NCBI RefSeq assembly: GCF_003217325.1
Contig: NZ_QJTI01000022.1
Span: 1 to 64,000, forward strand
Length of the DNA stretch: 64,000 nucleotides
Reading direction: 5' to 3'
From: Rhodopseudomonas faecalis
GTDB lineage: Bacteria > Pseudomonadota > Alphaproteobacteria > Rhizobiales > Xanthobacteraceae
Notes under the pieces: generated by a model
Database searches by the model: none
What the model saw: the letters and a program-made list of their open reading frames with translations, nothing else
Told to the model about the DNA's origin: nothing
Translations under genes and position numbers: made by a program
Part shown: positions 48,287 through 56,547 of the stretch, in pieces
Position numbering within the stretch: position 1 is the first letter of the stretch
Layout of the letters: each line of letters starts with the position of its first letter

Positions 48287-48999
48287 GCCAGAACCCGCAC
48301 ATCATTGTCGTCGATGACGAGGCCCCGGCCCGGGAGATGGTCGGCGACTATCTGAAAATGCACGGTTTTGCCGTGACGCTGTGCGACGGCGGCAAGGCGC
48401 TGCGGGCCGCGATCGATCAAAAACTGCCGGACCTGGTGGTGCTCGACCTCAACATGCCGGAAGAGGACGGGCTGTCGATCATCCGCGACCTGAAGTCGCG
48501 CAGCGACGTGCCGGTGATCATGCTGACCGCCACCGCCAGCCCGATCGACCGAGTGGTCGGCCTGGAACTCGGCGCCGACGATTACATCGCCAAACCGTGC
48601 GAGCTGCGCGAGCTGATCGCGCGGATTCGCTCGGTGCTGCGCCGGAGCGGCCCGAAGGCTGCCGCTGAGCCTAAGCCCGCCAAGCAGCAGCTGGTGCGGT
48701 TCGGCACCAAATGGCTCGATCTGGAAGCGCAGGCGCTGCGCGATGACGATGGCAACGAGCACCCGCTGACCGCTTCGGAATTCGGGCTGCTAAAAGTGTT
48801 TGCCGCCAACCCGAAACGGGTGCTGTCGCGCGAGCGGCTGCTGGAACTGGCCAATGCCCGCGACGCCGAAGCCTTCGACCGCGCGGTCGATCTGCGCATC
48901 ATGCGCATCCGCCGCAAGATCGAGCCCAACCCCGCCAAACCGGCCGTGATCCGCACCATTCGCGGCGGCGGCTATCTGTTTGCCGGCGAGCAGCCGTGA
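48283..48999 (+). CDS. OmpR-type response regulator
   Basis: A 238-residue regulator with a receiver domain (DDEAPAREMVGDYLK, phospho-Asp about 55 in VVLDLNMPEEDGL, and Lys in DYIAKPCELREL) and a C-terminal winged-helix DNA-binding domain (LTASEFGLLKVF, ending RTIRGGGYLF). It starts within the stop of the hybrid kinase (ATGA) and is the output of the three-gene phosphorelay. Target genes are unknown. Confidence 0.94.
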   Translation: MSQNPHIIVVDDEAPAREMVGDYLKMHGFAVTLCDGGKALRAAIDQKLPDLVVLDLNMPEEDGLSIIRDLKSRSDVPVIMLTATASPIDRVVGLELGADDYIAKPCELRELIARIRSVLRRSGPKAAAEPKPAKQQLVRFGTKWLDLEAQALRDDDGNEHPLTASEFGLLKVFAANPKRVLSRERLLELANARDAEAFDRAVDLRIMRIRRKIEPNPAKPAVIRTIRGGGYLFAGEQP

Positions 49000-49194
49000 A
49001 TCCGTTCGCCCCACGGCACCTGCATTGATTCCACTCGATATTTGGTCGTGAATATGTCGTCGCCCCGGCCGCCACGAAACAATCGACCTGCGCGACGAAA
49101 CCATTTTGCGGGCCTGGCGCAGACCACCTGAAACTTAGTCTCACTAGGAATCTCCCCTAAGGAACCGCGCAGGCGGTCGTCAAGGGAGACAGTC

Positions 49195-49806
49195 ATGCAG
49201 AACGTCATCGCCCTCAACGAGGCAGGCCGGTTAGGCATCATTGCCGCGCGGACGACCTCGGACGAAGCGTTGTTGGACAACATCGCCGCGGGCGACCGCG
49301 CCGCCATGCATACGCTGTATGCCCGCCACCATGTTCGCGTGTACCGCTTCATCCTGCGCATGGTGCGCGACTCCGTGACCGCCGAGGACCTGGTCAGCCA
49401 GGTGTTTCTGGATGTCTGGCGCACCGCCGCGCAGTTTCAGGGCCGCTCCCAGGTGTCGACCTGGCTGTTGTCGATCGCGCGCTTCAAGGCGCTGACCGCG
49501 CTGCGCCAGCGCCAGTACGAAGACCTCGAGCAGGACGATGTGCGCGAGATCGCCGACGGCGCCGACACGCCGGAAATGTTGCTCGATCGCAGCCGTACCA
49601 GCGACATTCTGCGCGCCTGCATCGCGCAGCTGTCCGATGCGCACCGCGAGATCATCACGCTGGTTTACTACCTGGAAAAGTCGGTCGAGGAAGCCGGTCG
49701 GATCATCGGCATTCCGCCGAGCACGGTGAAGACAAGGATGTTCTACGCCCGCAAGCAGCTCGCCGAGCTGCTCAAGAGCCGCGGCATCGAGAGCCTCGCC
49801 GCCTGA
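49195..49806 (+). CDS. ECF-type RNA polymerase sigma factor
   Basis: A 203-residue sigma-70-family factor. Region 2 covers LYARHHVRVYRFILRMVRDSVTAEDLVSQVFLDVWRTAAQFQ, and region 4 covers LSDAHREIITLVYYLEKSVEEAGRIIGIPPSTVKTRMFYARKQL. No sigma 3 domain and no anti-sigma gene adjoin it. The ATG at 49195 follows AAGGGAGACAGTC. It has its own intergenic region of about 195 bp after the response regulator. A 64-residue exported-looking protein lies 178 bp downstream and might belong to its regulon. Confidence 0.93.
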   Translation: MQNVIALNEAGRLGIIAARTTSDEALLDNIAAGDRAAMHTLYARHHVRVYRFILRMVRDSVTAEDLVSQVFLDVWRTAAQFQGRSQVSTWLLSIARFKALTALRQRQYEDLEQDDVREIADGADTPEMLLDRSRTSDILRACIAQLSDAHREIITLVYYLEKSVEEAGRIIGIPPSTVKTRMFYARKQLAELLKSRGIESLAA

Positions 49807-49984
49807 CCTTAAGGTCGCGCGGCACGACCGCGCGATTTGGTAAGCTCAACCTGGTAACGAAAGTCGCAGACTGACGAAACAATTGAAACGATCGGCAACA
49901 TCGCCTGGAAAGATTTGTTTGCTATCGATGGTGCCGTGATCAAACGAAGCCAACGCAGGCCAATCGAGAGAAGGAGTGAGCAAC

Positions 49985-50179
49985 ATGCCGAAACCGCCGT
50001 TCCGCTTCTTCATCATTCCGCTGGGAGCCGTTGCCACGCTGGCGACACTTTCCTCTCAGAATTTGGGTCCGCGCAGCCCGGAACTCGGATCAACACAAAT
50101 TCGCAGCCAAGTGGTCGATTGCAGCACCAAGAGCCCGACCGAAGTGTGCGTGCTCAGCTTTGAGGGTGATGTCCGCTAG
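49985..50179 (+). CDS. Small exported-type hypothetical protein
   Basis: A 64-residue protein whose ATG lies after AGAAGGAGTGAGCAAC. The N-terminus KPPFRFFIIPLGAVATLATLSS looks like a signal peptide or a single membrane segment. A short polar part with two cysteines (VVDCSTKSPTEVCVLSF) follows, which could form a disulfide in the periplasm. No family is recognised. It lies alone downstream of the ECF sigma gene. Confidence 0.55.
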   Translation: MPKPPFRFFIIPLGAVATLATLSSQNLGPRSPELGSTQIRSQVVDCSTKSPTEVCVLSFEGDVR

Positions 50180-50351
50180 CCTGCGCCGCCTGCAACGAAT
50201 TCATTGTCGACGAAGCGTATTGTCTCCTTAACCATCGTTTCGTCACCTCCAGCGACCCGGTCGGATGCCCCCGGCCGGGTCGTGGCTCGTCTGGGGTGTG
50301 AGTTCCATCGCCGCGCTAATACCAACGGCGATTGATACCAACCACTCCGCA

Positions 50352-50446
50352 CGTCATGGCCGGGCTCGTCCCGGCCATCCACGTCTTTGTTCTTGCAGCG
50401 CTTTCAAAACGTGGATGCCCGCGACAAGCGCGGGCATGACGGGTCA
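50352..50446. repeat. Interspersed palindromic repeat, family A, copy 2
   Basis: A close copy of the element at 41571-41664, with the same ends (CGTCATGGCCGGGCTCG and GACAAGCGCGGGCATGACG) and small internal differences. It occupies the middle of the 50180-50585 gap before the bd oxidase operon. The rest of that gap shows no gene. Confidence 0.8.
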
Positions 50447-50585
50447 ATGCTGGAAACCAATGCCGCGCATCACATTCGCGCGCTGGGCCACCTTGTCGCA
50501 CACACGCGGATGTGTCGGTGCGCCGCACCACAAGCCGCTAAGCTCGCCCGCGTGATGCTGGAACGCTGGAAGGCGAGTGAGCGGC

Positions 50586-51992
50586 ATGTTCGAGGCTTTT
50601 GACGCCCTGATCCTGGCCCGAGTGCAATTCGCATTCACGGTGTCGTTCCACATCATCTTCCCGGCATTCTCAATCGGTCTCGCCAGTTACCTCGCGGTGC
50701 TGGAAGCGATGTGGCTCGCGACGGGGCGCGAGGTCTATATCAACCTGTTCAATTACTGGCTGAAGATTTTTGCGATCGCGTTCGGCATGGGCGTCGTGTC
50801 CGGCATCGTGATGTCCTACCAGTTCGGCACCAACTGGTCGGTGTTCTCCGACAAGACCGGGCCGGTGCTCGGACCGCTGATGGCCTATGAGGTGCTGACG
50901 GCGTTTTTTCTGGAAGCCGGCTTTCTCGGGGTGATGCTGTTCGGCCTCAACCGGGTCGGCCCCAAACTGCACTTCTTCGCCACCTTGATGGTAGCGATCG
51001 GCACGCTGATGTCGGCGTTCTGGATTCTGTCGGCCAATTCCTGGATGCACACTCCGGCTGGCTTTGCCGTCAATGACGCCGGCCAGTTCGTCGCCACCGA
51101 TTGGTGGGCGCTGATCTTCAATCCATCATTCCCATATCGGCTGCTGCATATGGTGCTGGCGGCCTATCTGACCACGGCGCTGGTGGTCGGCGCGGTCGGC
51201 GCCTATCACCTGCTGCGCGATCAGCTACGCACCGGACCGCGGGTGATGTTCTCGATGGCGATGTGGATGATCGCGCTGGTGGCGCCGCTGCAGATCATTG
51301 CCGGCGATGCCCATGGCCTGAATACGCTCGAGCACCAGCCGGCCAAGGTGATGGCGATGGAAGGCCACTTCCAGAGCCATCCGGACGGCGCGCCGCTGAT
51401 CCTGTTCGGCCTGCCCGATCAGGACGCCGCGGTGGTGCGCTACGCGCTGCAGATTCCGAAATTGTCGTCGCTGATCTTGAAGCACGACCTTGATGCGCCG
51501 CTCGCCGGGCTCGACACCGTGCCGCGTGAAAACTGGCCGCCGGTGCCGATCGTCTTTTGGTCGTTCCGCGTCATGGTGACGATCGGCATGCTGATGCTGG
51601 CGCTCGGGCTCGCCAGCCTGTGGCTGCGCTGGCGCGGACAATTGTTCTCGGCGCGCTGGCTGCATCGCTCTGCCATCTTGATGGGACCGGCCGGCTTTGT
51701 CGCGGTGCTGGCCGGCTGGATCACCACCGAAACCGGGCGGCAGCCGTTCACCGTGTTCGGGCTGCTGCGCACCGCCGACTCGGTATCACCGTTAGCGGCG
51801 CCTGCGGTCGGGTCATCGCTGATCGCCTTCATCATCGTCTATTTCGCGGTGTTCATCGCCGGCACGGTGTACATCCTGCGGCTGATGGCCGAGCCGCCGC
51901 ATCATGGCGAGCAGGGACCGCGCGGCGATTTGCCGGAGCGCGCCGCCGGCATCACGCCCGCCCCCGCGATCGCCAGCAGGAGGCTCGGTTAG
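50586..51992 (+). CDS. cydA: Cytochrome bd-type quinol oxidase subunit I (CIO type)
   Basis: A 468-residue membrane quinol oxidase subunit that binds hemes b and d. An axial histidine lies in the N-terminal VSFHIIFPAFSIG (about 25), then MSYQFGTNW, FFLEAGFLGVMLFG and the conserved TTETGRQPFTVFGLLRT. The Q-loop is short compared with E. coli CydA (about 520 residues), which marks the cyanide-insensitive CioA branch. The ATG at 50586 follows GGAAGGCGAG. It is followed by cydB after two bases and supports respiration at low oxygen. Confidence 0.94.
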   Translation: MFEAFDALILARVQFAFTVSFHIIFPAFSIGLASYLAVLEAMWLATGREVYINLFNYWLKIFAIAFGMGVVSGIVMSYQFGTNWSVFSDKTGPVLGPLMAYEVLTAFFLEAGFLGVMLFGLNRVGPKLHFFATLMVAIGTLMSAFWILSANSWMHTPAGFAVNDAGQFVATDWWALIFNPSFPYRLLHMVLAAYLTTALVVGAVGAYHLLRDQLRTGPRVMFSMAMWMIALVAPLQIIAGDAHGLNTLEHQPAKVMAMEGHFQSHPDGAPLILFGLPDQDAAVVRYALQIPKLSSLILKHDLDAPLAGLDTVPRENWPPVPIVFWSFRVMVTIGMLMLALGLASLWLRWRGQLFSARWLHRSAILMGPAGFVAVLAGWITTETGRQPFTVFGLLRTADSVSPLAAPAVGSSLIAFIIVYFAVFIAGTVYILRLMAEPPHHGEQGPRGDLPERAAGITPAPAIASRRLG

Positions 51993-51994
51993 CC

Positions 51995-53005
51995 ATGGGT
52001 CTTGATGTCGATATCGCCACGCTCTGGGCGTTCGTGATCGCCTTTGCGGTGTTTGTCTATGTGGTGATGGACGGCTTTGACCTCGGGCTCGGCATGTTGT
52101 TTCCGCTGTTTCCGAACAAGGCCGATCGCAACGTCATCATGAATTCGGTGGCGCCGGTGTGGGACGGCAACGAGACCTGGCTGGTGCTCGGCGGCGGCGG
52201 GCTGTTTGCGGCGTTTCCGCTGGCCTATGCGGTGCTGATGCCGGCGCTGTACACGCCAATCATCGCCATGCTGCTCGGCCTGGTGTTTCGCGGTGTCGCC
52301 TTTGAATTCCGCTGGCGCACCAGGCGCGAGCGCAACCGCTGGGATGTCGCTTTTGCCGGCGGATCGCTGCTGGCGACGCTGGCGCAGGGCGTCGCGCTCG
52401 GTGCGATCCTGCAAGGCGTGCAGGTCGAAGGCCGCGCCTATGCCGGCGGCTGGTGGGATTGGCTGACGCCGTTCAGCGTGCTGACCGGCGTCGCGCTGGT
52501 GATCGGCTATAGCCTGCTCGGCGCCACCTGGCTGGTGATGAAAACCACCGGCGAGCTGCGCGAGCGCGCCTATCGGCTGAGCTGGTGGCTGCTGCTGGCG
52601 ATGCTGGCGGCGATCACCGCGGTGTCGGCGGCCACGCCGTTCCTCAACATCGAATACGCCTATCGCTGGCTGGCCTGGCCGCACATCCTGTTCACCGCGC
52701 TGGTGCCGGCCGCGGTCGCCGGCGTCACCGCGCTGCTGCTGCGCGCGCTCGCCAATCGCCGGGATTATCAGCCGTTTTTCCTGTCGCTGACGCTGTTCGC
52801 GCTGGCCTTTGCCGGGCTCGGCATTTCGATCTGGCCCTATATCGTGCCGCGGAGCATCACCATCTGGCAGGCCGCCGCGCCGGAAAACAGCCAGCTGTTC
52901 ATGCTGGTCGGCGTCGCGATCCTGGTGCCGATCATCCTGGCCTACACCGCCTGGGCCTATTGGGTGTTTCGCGGCAAGGTCGATCCTGAGGCGGGCTATC
53001 ATTGA
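51995..53005 (+). CDS. cydB: Cytochrome bd-type quinol oxidase subunit II
   Basis: A 336-residue integral membrane subunit beginning GLDVDIATLWAFVIAFAVF, then the family signature YVVMDGFDLGLGMLFPL and WDGNETWLVLGGGGLFAAFP. About eight membrane segments follow. The ATG at 51995 follows AGGAGG. The frame is open far upstream into cydA, but that part is a shadow. The stop overlaps the next tiny gene by TTGA. Confidence 0.95.
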   Translation: MGLDVDIATLWAFVIAFAVFVYVVMDGFDLGLGMLFPLFPNKADRNVIMNSVAPVWDGNETWLVLGGGGLFAAFPLAYAVLMPALYTPIIAMLLGLVFRGVAFEFRWRTRRERNRWDVAFAGGSLLATLAQGVALGAILQGVQVEGRAYAGGWWDWLTPFSVLTGVALVIGYSLLGATWLVMKTTGELRERAYRLSWWLLLAMLAAITAVSAATPFLNIEYAYRWLAWPHILFTALVPAAVAGVTALLLRALANRRDYQPFFLSLTLFALAFAGLGISIWPYIVPRSITIWQAAAPENSQLFMLVGVAILVPIILAYTAWAYWVFRGKVDPEAGYH

Positions 53006-53133
53006 GCGCGCCGCAGCCGCCATCGCCGCGTTTCACACGGCAACTCATCTGGTTCGTGGCGCTGTGGGGCGCCGGCGTCGGCGCCGTGGTGCTGCTGTCG
53101 CTACTGTTGCGGTTCTGGATCGGTGGCCGGTAA
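53002..53133 (+). CDS. DUF2474 small membrane subunit of the bd oxidase
   Basis: A 43-codon frame starting at TTG 53002, overlapping the cydB stop by four bases, and ending at TAA 53131. It encodes a basic/proline N-terminus, then one membrane helix (QLIWFVALWGAGVGAVVLLS) and a short RFWIGGR tail. DUF2474 peptides of this shape follow cioAB in many proteobacteria and are the likely counterpart of CydX. It is too short for most gene finders. The unusual start codon fits translational coupling. Confidence 0.72.
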   Translation: MSAPQPPSPRFTRQLIWFVALWGAGVGAVVLLSLLLRFWIGGR

Positions 53134-53136
53134 ATC

Positions 53137-53241
53137 GACATCGCGTTGTTGAGCGAAGTCAATGCCGGATTCCGTCAAGAACACGCGCCAGAACATCAAG
53201 TTAGCGCTTCTGTTTGGATTCGATCAGAACCGAAAAAGCTT
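53137..53241. repeat. Interspersed intergenic repeat, family B, copy 2
   Basis: A diverged copy of the element at 33973-34074, with the same order of blocks: ATCGCGTTGTTGAGCGAAG, CGTCAAGAACACGCG, AAGTTAG and ATCAGAACCGAA. The terminal hairpin is less perfect here. It follows the bd oxidase operon by three bases. Confidence 0.7.
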
Positions 53242-53366
53242 GAGTCGCCACCGCCAGCCGCCTTGTCATCACTGCCGCCCTGGGATTTGATAACGACCGA
53301 TTTGGTAGCGAGGCCGACGGCGCTGCGCCGCTCGCCTCGGGAAATGATTTTTTTGAGAGACTTCGC

Positions 53367-53960
53367 ATGACCGGCTTTCGATCGTTGCTGGCGGCCAGCC
53401 TCACTGCCCTCGGCCTGCTGCTGTCCCCCACTCTCGGCCTCGCACAACAATATGACCCCGGCGACGAACCCGGTCTGATCGCCGACGACAGCTATGCGCT
53501 GCCGTCACAGTGGCGCCGGCAGATGGTGTTCTTCCGCACCAATGAGCCGCCCGGCACCATCATCGTGCAGACCGCGGAGCGCTATCTCTATCTGGTGCAA
53601 GGCAATGGCCGCGCGCTGCGCTATGGCATCGGCGTCGGCCGCGAAGGCTTTCAGTGGCAGGGACTGCTGCGCATCTCGCGCAAGGCGGAGTGGCCGGACT
53701 GGGTGCCGCCAGCCGAAATGATCGAGCGTCAGCCCTATCTGCCGCGCTTCATGGCCGGCGGTCCGGGCAACCCGCTCGGCGCGCGCGCGCTCTATCTCGG
53801 CGCCACCATCTACCGCATCCACGGCACCAACCGTCCGGACACGATCGGCACCGCGGTGTCGTCGGGCTGCTTCCGGCTGGTCAATGCCGACGTCACCGAT
53901 CTCTACGATCGCGTGCCGGTCGGCACCAAGGTGGTGGTGCGGCAACGGCCCGAGCTGTAG
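53367..53960 (+). CDS. L,D-transpeptidase (YkuD/ErfK family)
   Basis: A 197-residue periplasmic enzyme with a clear signal peptide (about residues 1-26, ending LGLAQQ). The YkuD catalytic motif is IHGTNRPDTIGTAVSSGCFRL (about 152-172), with the nucleophilic cysteine in SSGCFRL. It links peptidoglycan stems by 3-3 bonds or attaches proteins to peptidoglycan; which one is not known. It stands alone, with the family B repeat upstream and the binding-protein gene 48 bp downstream. Confidence 0.92.
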   Translation: MTGFRSLLAASLTALGLLLSPTLGLAQQYDPGDEPGLIADDSYALPSQWRRQMVFFRTNEPPGTIIVQTAERYLYLVQGNGRALRYGIGVGREGFQWQGLLRISRKAEWPDWVPPAEMIERQPYLPRFMAGGPGNPLGARALYLGATIYRIHGTNRPDTIGTAVSSGCFRLVNADVTDLYDRVPVGTKVVVRQRPEL

Positions 53961-54008
53961 CCGCTCCCCGCCCCGAAAATCCTTCCCGATATTTGTGAAA
54001 GATCAGCC

Positions 54009-55052
54009 ATGTTGAAGCGGACCTTTCGGACCGGCCTTGCGATCGGGCTTGCGGTCGCCACCGCGATCGCCGCCGCCGCGATCACGTATGAGCGCTATGA
54101 CACCAAGACGCTGAAACGCACCATCCGCCGCGACGCGGTGCTGTGCGGCGTCAACACCGGGCTGCCGGGCTTCTCGATCCCCGACGAGAAGGGCAATTGG
54201 ACCGGCTTTGACGTCGATTTCTGCCGCGCGGTCGCCGCCGCGATCTTTGACGATCCGCGCAAGGTGACGTTCGTGGCGCTCGACGCCAATGATCGTTTCA
54301 AGGAATTGCAGAGTCGCAAGGTCGATATTCTGTCGCGCAACTCGACCTGGAGCATGGCGCGCGAAACCAACTACGACCTGTATTTCCCGGCGGTCGCTTA
54401 CTATGACGGCGCCGGCTTCATGATCCCGGCGTCGCGCAATATCGACTCCGCGCTCGATCTCGACGGCAGCAAAGTGTGCGTGCAGGACGGCACCACCACC
54501 AAGATGCACGTCGCGGACTTCTTCCGCAGCAATAATCTGAAATACGAAGAGGTGAAGGAGCCGAAGCTCGACGAGGTGGTGCAGGCCTATCAAAACGGCC
54601 GCTGCAACGCGATCAGCGCCGATGTCTCGCAGCTCTATGCGCTGCGCCTCAACCTCGGCAAGCCGGCCGATCACGTCATTCTGCCCGATCTGATCTCCAA
54701 GGAGCCGCTGGCGCCGGTGGTGCGGCAGCGCGACGATGATTGGATGATGATCGTCAAGTGGACCATGTATGCGATGATCAATGCCGAGGAACTCGGCATC
54801 ACCTCCAAGAACATCGATCAGGCGCTGAAATCGACCAAGCCGGACGTGATGCGGCTGGTCGGCACCGAGAGCAATTACGGCGAGCAGCTCGGCCTGCCGC
54901 GCGATTGGGCGGCGCGCATCATCCGCCATGTCGGCAATTACGGCGAAATCTATGAGCGCAATGTCGGCAGCGAATCCAAGCTCGGCATTCCGCGCGGCAT
55001 CAACCAGCTCTGGAACGCCGGCGGCATCCAATACGCCCCGCCGATCCGGTAA
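54009..55052 (+). CDS. Amino-acid ABC transporter substrate-binding protein
   Basis: A 347-residue periplasmic binding protein of the general L-amino-acid (AapJ-like) class. An N-terminal membrane/signal segment (GLAIGLAVATAIAAAAITY) is followed by LCGVNTGLPGFSIPDEKGNWTGFDVDFCRAVAAAIF, typical of SBP_bac_3. VDILSRNSTWSMARE and VCVQDGTTTKMHVADFF follow. No permease or ATPase genes adjoin it, so it is an orphan that may serve a transporter encoded elsewhere. Confidence 0.9.
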   Translation: MLKRTFRTGLAIGLAVATAIAAAAITYERYDTKTLKRTIRRDAVLCGVNTGLPGFSIPDEKGNWTGFDVDFCRAVAAAIFDDPRKVTFVALDANDRFKELQSRKVDILSRNSTWSMARETNYDLYFPAVAYYDGAGFMIPASRNIDSALDLDGSKVCVQDGTTTKMHVADFFRSNNLKYEEVKEPKLDEVVQAYQNGRCNAISADVSQLYALRLNLGKPADHVILPDLISKEPLAPVVRQRDDDWMMIVKWTMYAMINAEELGITSKNIDQALKSTKPDVMRLVGTESNYGEQLGLPRDWAARIIRHVGNYGEIYERNVGSESKLGIPRGINQLWNAGGIQYAPPIR

Positions 55053-55072
55053 GCTGCTGCCCCACAATACTA

Positions 55073-55190
55073 CGTCATTCCGGGGCGCGCGCAGCGCGAA
55101 CCCGGAATCTCGATCACATCAGCAATGCCTTTTTGCGGCTGATACTAAGCTGACACGTCATGCCCGCGAGAGGCGCGGGCACGACGCCCC
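55073..55190. repeat. Palindromic repeat related to family A
   Basis: CGTCATTCCGGGGCGCGCGC near 55073 and CATGCCCGCGAGAGGCGCGG near 55160 resemble the ends of the elements at 41571 and 50352, but the centre differs. Internal hairpins (TTCCGGG/CCCGGAA; CCCGCG/CGCGGG) are evident. It lies between two convergent genes and may help to terminate transcription. Confidence 0.55.
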
Positions 55191-55219
55191 TCAAGTGAGG
55201 ACGCTTGTATGATCCCCGC

Positions 55220-56440
55220 TCAAGATGCGCCCGGCGTGCTGGCGCGGCGGCGGCGCTCAAGCCAGATCAGCACCACCAGCGCCAGCAGGATCGGCGGGAA
55301 CGCCACGATGTTGACCACGGTCCAGCCATAGCTGGTGAGCAGCGTGCCGGAGATCAGCGAGCCGAACGCCATGGTGCCGAACACCAGGAAATCGTTGAAC
55401 GACTGCACCTTGGTGCGTTCCTGTTCGGTGTGGGTTTCCAGCACCATCGCCGAGGCGCCGACAAAGCCGAAATTCCAGCCGATGCCGAGCACGATCAGCC
55501 CGGACCAGAAATGCAGCGCGCTGGTGCCGGTCAGGTCGATCAGAGCCGCGACCGCTTCCAGCACCAGCCCGATGGCGGCGACCGGCAGCGCGCCAAAACG
55601 CGCGATCAGCGGCCCGGTGAAAAAGCTCGCGCCATACATCGCCACGATGTGCCACTGGATGCCGTGGTTGGAATCGCTGATCGACAGCCCGCACATCTGC
55701 ATGGCGAGCGGCGCCGAGGTCATCATCAGATTCATGATCGAATACGACACCACACCGCAGATCACCGCGACCACAAAACGCGGCTGGCGCGCCACCACGC
55801 GCAGCGGCCGGCCGCCGCTGCGTTCGGCGGGCGGCGGCGGCGGCGCATCGACACCGGCCAGCACCGCCATCGCGATCAGCGCCACGAGCGCCTGCACCGC
55901 GAATGAGAACGCGAACAGAAACGGCGGCCAGATCTCCATGGTCCATTGCACGAGCTGCGGACCGAGCACGCCGGCGAACACCCCGCCCGCCATCACCCAG
56001 GCGATCGCGCGCGGCCGATAAGACACGCTGGCGCCATCGGCCGCGGCAAAGCGATAGGACTGCGCCACCGCGCCATAGATGCCGCCAAGCAGCGTGCTAA
56101 AGCAGAACAGCGCGAACGAGCCGTACAGAATCGCGAGGCACGCGGCGACGCCGCACAGCGCGCCGCAGCCGGCACCGATCATGAACGCGACGCGGCGGCC
56201 ATAGCGGCGCGCGATCGCGCCGGTCGGCAGTGTCGCCAGCGCGAGGCCGACCACATAGATCGACAGCGGCAGGGTGGCGAGCGCGGCATTGGGTGCCAGC
56301 GTGGCGCCGACGATCGCGCCGGTCGCGAAGATCACCGCGGCATTGGCGCCGGTCAGCGCTTGCGCGGCCGCCAGCCGCCAGACATTGCTGCGCGCCCGCG
56401 CATCACCGTCTGTGTTATCGATCGCTACTGCGTCTACCAT
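55220..56440 (-). CDS. MFS transporter
   Basis: A 406-residue major facilitator with about twelve membrane segments. The loop 2-3 motif appears as GAIARRYGRRVAFMIG (about 76-91). The second half contains GPLIARFGALPVAAIG, and the C-terminus is basic (LERRRRAST). The substrate is unknown. The nearest gene upstream on the same strand is btuF-like, about 100 bp away, but nothing ties it to B12. Confidence 0.9.
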   Translation of the reverse strand: MVDAVAIDNTDGDARARSNVWRLAAAQALTGANAAVIFATGAIVGATLAPNAALATLPLSIYVVGLALATLPTGAIARRYGRRVAFMIGAGCGALCGVAACLAILYGSFALFCFSTLLGGIYGAVAQSYRFAAADGASVSYRPRAIAWVMAGGVFAGVLGPQLVQWTMEIWPPFLFAFSFAVQALVALIAMAVLAGVDAPPPPPAERSGGRPLRVVARQPRFVVAVICGVVSYSIMNLMMTSAPLAMQMCGLSISDSNHGIQWHIVAMYGASFFTGPLIARFGALPVAAIGLVLEAVAALIDLTGTSALHFWSGLIVLGIGWNFGFVGASAMVLETHTEQERTKVQSFNDFLVFGTMAFGSLISGTLLTSYGWTVVNIVAFPPILLALVVLIWLERRRRASTPGAS

Positions 56441-56547
56441 CGGGCTCGTCTCTAGCCTCGGCCTGTCCGTGCCGGCACGCCGCCGGCACTATGCGGCGGC
56501 ACAGCAGCCCCTGCAACCGACGCCGCGACGCGCCGCCATGTACGTTG

